Positions 62,152 through 64,000 of a DNA stretch of 64,000 nucleotides are shown piece by piece. The stretch comes from Pagrus major (Eukaryota; Chordata; Actinopteri; Spariformes; Sparidae): NCBI RefSeq assembly GCF_040436345.1, contig NC_133218.1, positions 26,152,710 to 26,216,709 of the forward strand, given 5' to 3'. The notes under the pieces were generated by a model. The model saw nothing but the letters and a program-made list of their open reading frames with translations. It searched no databases and was not told the origin of the DNA. The number at the start of each line of letters is the position of its first letter. Within the stretch, counting starts at the first letter, position 1. The position numbers and the translations under genes were made by a program.

Positions 62152-64000
62152 GTAAAGTTCTCTCACTTTAAGTTCACCCTCACACCTGTAGCTCAGTTCA
62201 AGGAAAACAAAATGTTGCCTTTAAATTTGTTTCCGGTACACTTTATCTTATTACGAATAAAACAAGAGGTGTAAACATTAAGTCATACGGCTGCAACTGG
62301 ACCTAATGTGTCACACACTACGTATCACTATAGGGGACTATTAAAATACATGGAGTAGGACTGGAACGCAACATAATTCTGTTTTATCCTCCTTTGTCTT
62401 TTCTATGTATCAAAATCCCAGAAACTATTTGCTGATGCATTTAAGTGCAGCTGTTAAAATTGTGAGGATGAAGAATGGATGCCTTTCAGCTATTGAAAAT
62501 CTTGATTTTGGCTGTCAGTGACTCTCTCCTGGAACGGATTATTACAAATAAACAAACTGTTTTCATCTAGTCTTGAACAGATCCTAATACATGAAGAACA
62601 CTGGACTGTTGTCAGTAAGCTTATAGAAAAGGAAGTTAAAAACTGAGACTGAACCAGGGGAAATAAAAGCATAAGTGTAAGCACTACTGTAGTAGCACTT
62701 CCTGTATTGTAGGAGTTGGGAATCGGAGACGTTGTTATTAGATCACAGTGATTTTAACGTGCAAGCCTGACACACTGTCAGCTGAGCTGCTTCATTGTCC
62801 TCTCTCTGTATCGCACTGAGAAGCTGAATTTACTCAACATGTTATGCTCTGACGTGTATGCAGGTAATAACCACATTTGTCTACACTTTTTCAGAAAGAT
62901 AGAGAGTGGTTTGTTAAAATGTAGTGGTCTGTGTAGTAAATTTTATATCTTTTGTAAAACTTTTCAAATTTGGCTTAATTTTCCTCCCCCTTTTTTTAGA
63001 TTCCTCAGTAACAGACACATTTCTCCAGAGGTTGCTCCATGTCTGCTGGATTTGTGTGTATGCTTTAGTTTGCTAACAGGTTCGCCAGAACAAGTAGCCA
63101 AAATATAAAATCTATTAAAGCAGCTCTAAGCAGCTAATATGGTCACACACATCAGAAAGCACAAGCTCACCCCTATTTAATAGCAACTCTATGCATCTCC
63201 TAAAAACGTTGTTGTGTCTCTGTGCTAGTAATATATTTTATCATATACTGATATTATGGAAGCATTACTCCTTGGTCTTACAGATATTTCTGAATATTTG
63301 CACATAAACTCAAACAAAAAATGTTATTTCACTTACTGTATTATCTAAGTTAAGCCAAACGTTAAAGACATGTAACTAATAAGGATAAGAATAATTTCAC
63401 ATGTAATAGACCAATGCACATAGCACACATACCGTACAAATTTTACATGTACAGTACCACAGATGAAACGCGTTTGTACAAAAATAGTTGAGAGTAGCAC
63501 AAGAAGTTGTCGAAGAATGTTGATTTAATTCATTTAGAAGCATACCATGTGTGAATCTTGGACTATGTATGACCTCCCTGATATATTATATTATAAAAAA
63601 AAAGAAGCATACCATGTGAATGCCTACGTAACAGATTGATTGTAAACATGCAAATGCGAAAGTGATCAGCACTTCAAAGTTCATTCGGCTTGGTGATCTT
63701 TTTTGTCAGCTGACTTGGTTACACATTACCAGAAGTGCTAAAAACATTACCTGTGATTCCTTCAGTTGTACTTTGTGAGTTTTTGTCCTCCTCAACTTAT
63801 TGAGTGGTGAGTCAGAGTGTAGAGCTTGTCTTGAGTGGCCACAGTCATGTGTGTGAAATTAGCATGCATGCCTGAGTGCACTTGGCAGACCATAGTGTGT
63901 ATGCTTACAAGAAGAAGCATGGTGCCTTATGCCAAGTGGTCTTCTTTTTAGAAACAAGGCCTGAGCTGTTCTCTGGGACCAGAACCCACAGTTTAGATCG
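62152..64000 (+). other. Probable def8 intron, no exon recognised
   Basis: A/T-rich sequence with short open frames only. An acceptor-like pyrimidine tract ends at 62999, but the frame after it does not resemble DEF8. Confidence 0.5.

Noticed and set aside
62990-63108. Candidate second coding exon of def8 after the acceptor-like tract ending at 62999
   Set aside because: The frame (DSSVTDTFLQRLLHV...) does not resemble DEF8 and runs to a stop without a good donor.
1-64000. tRNA, rRNA and snoRNA genes
   Set aside because: No convincing box A/box B pair, cloverleaf or C/D-box pair was found by eye. A covariance-model scan would be needed to exclude small RNA genes in the introns.
1-64000. Retroviral, LTR or Polinton-like copies
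   Set aside because: No LTR pairs, capsid, envelope or integrase-like frames were recognised. The only reverse-transcriptase trace is of non-LTR type.

Overview
The window is vertebrate nuclear DNA, almost certainly from a ray-finned (probably percomorph) teleost. Genes are split into short exons with GT-AG introns. The proteins match known vertebrate genes closely. A working uricolytic urah gene is present, and the non-coding DNA is full of repeats typical of fish. There is no sign of bacterial, plasmid or viral organisation.

All eight genes lie on the + strand. In order: the 3' half of an hnRNP C/RALY-family RNA-binding gene (last five exons, 193-8407); urah, 5-hydroxyisourate hydrolase (11579-13158); pdcd5 (14124-17179); mvd, mevalonate diphosphate decarboxylase (19281-22617); cyba/p22phox (24307-26299); tcf25, 18 coding exons (29495-47225); the intronless melanocortin receptor mc1r (54309-55283); and the first coding exon of def8 (from 62043, running off the right edge). 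The coding sequences were assembled by matching splice sites and reading phase exon by exon, and every junction keeps frame.

mvd-cyba and tcf25-mc1r-def8 are the same neighbourhoods seen at human 16q24. The mammalian order has TUBB3 between MC1R and DEF8, and no tubulin is visible here. The genes do not form a pathway: they cover RNA binding, purine breakdown, apoptosis/chaperone function, isoprenoid synthesis, superoxide production, ribosome quality control, pigmentation signalling and endolysosomal trafficking. They are linked by ancestral synteny.

The gaps and large introns hold many small non-autonomous DNA transposons, several with TTAA at both ends; one nearly perfect foldback element (59484-59656); LINE/SINE-like fragments, including a reverse-transcriptase remnant on the minus strand (about 50860-50957); and microsatellites, two of which lie directly against splice acceptors.

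The most interesting non-genic signal is a dispersed fish repeat (about 49820-50760, with a fragment at 10940-11080). Its copies carry perfect nuclear-receptor sites: two 15-bp estrogen-response palindromes, a DR0, a DR1 and a DR4. I found no convincing new enzyme system or defence locus.
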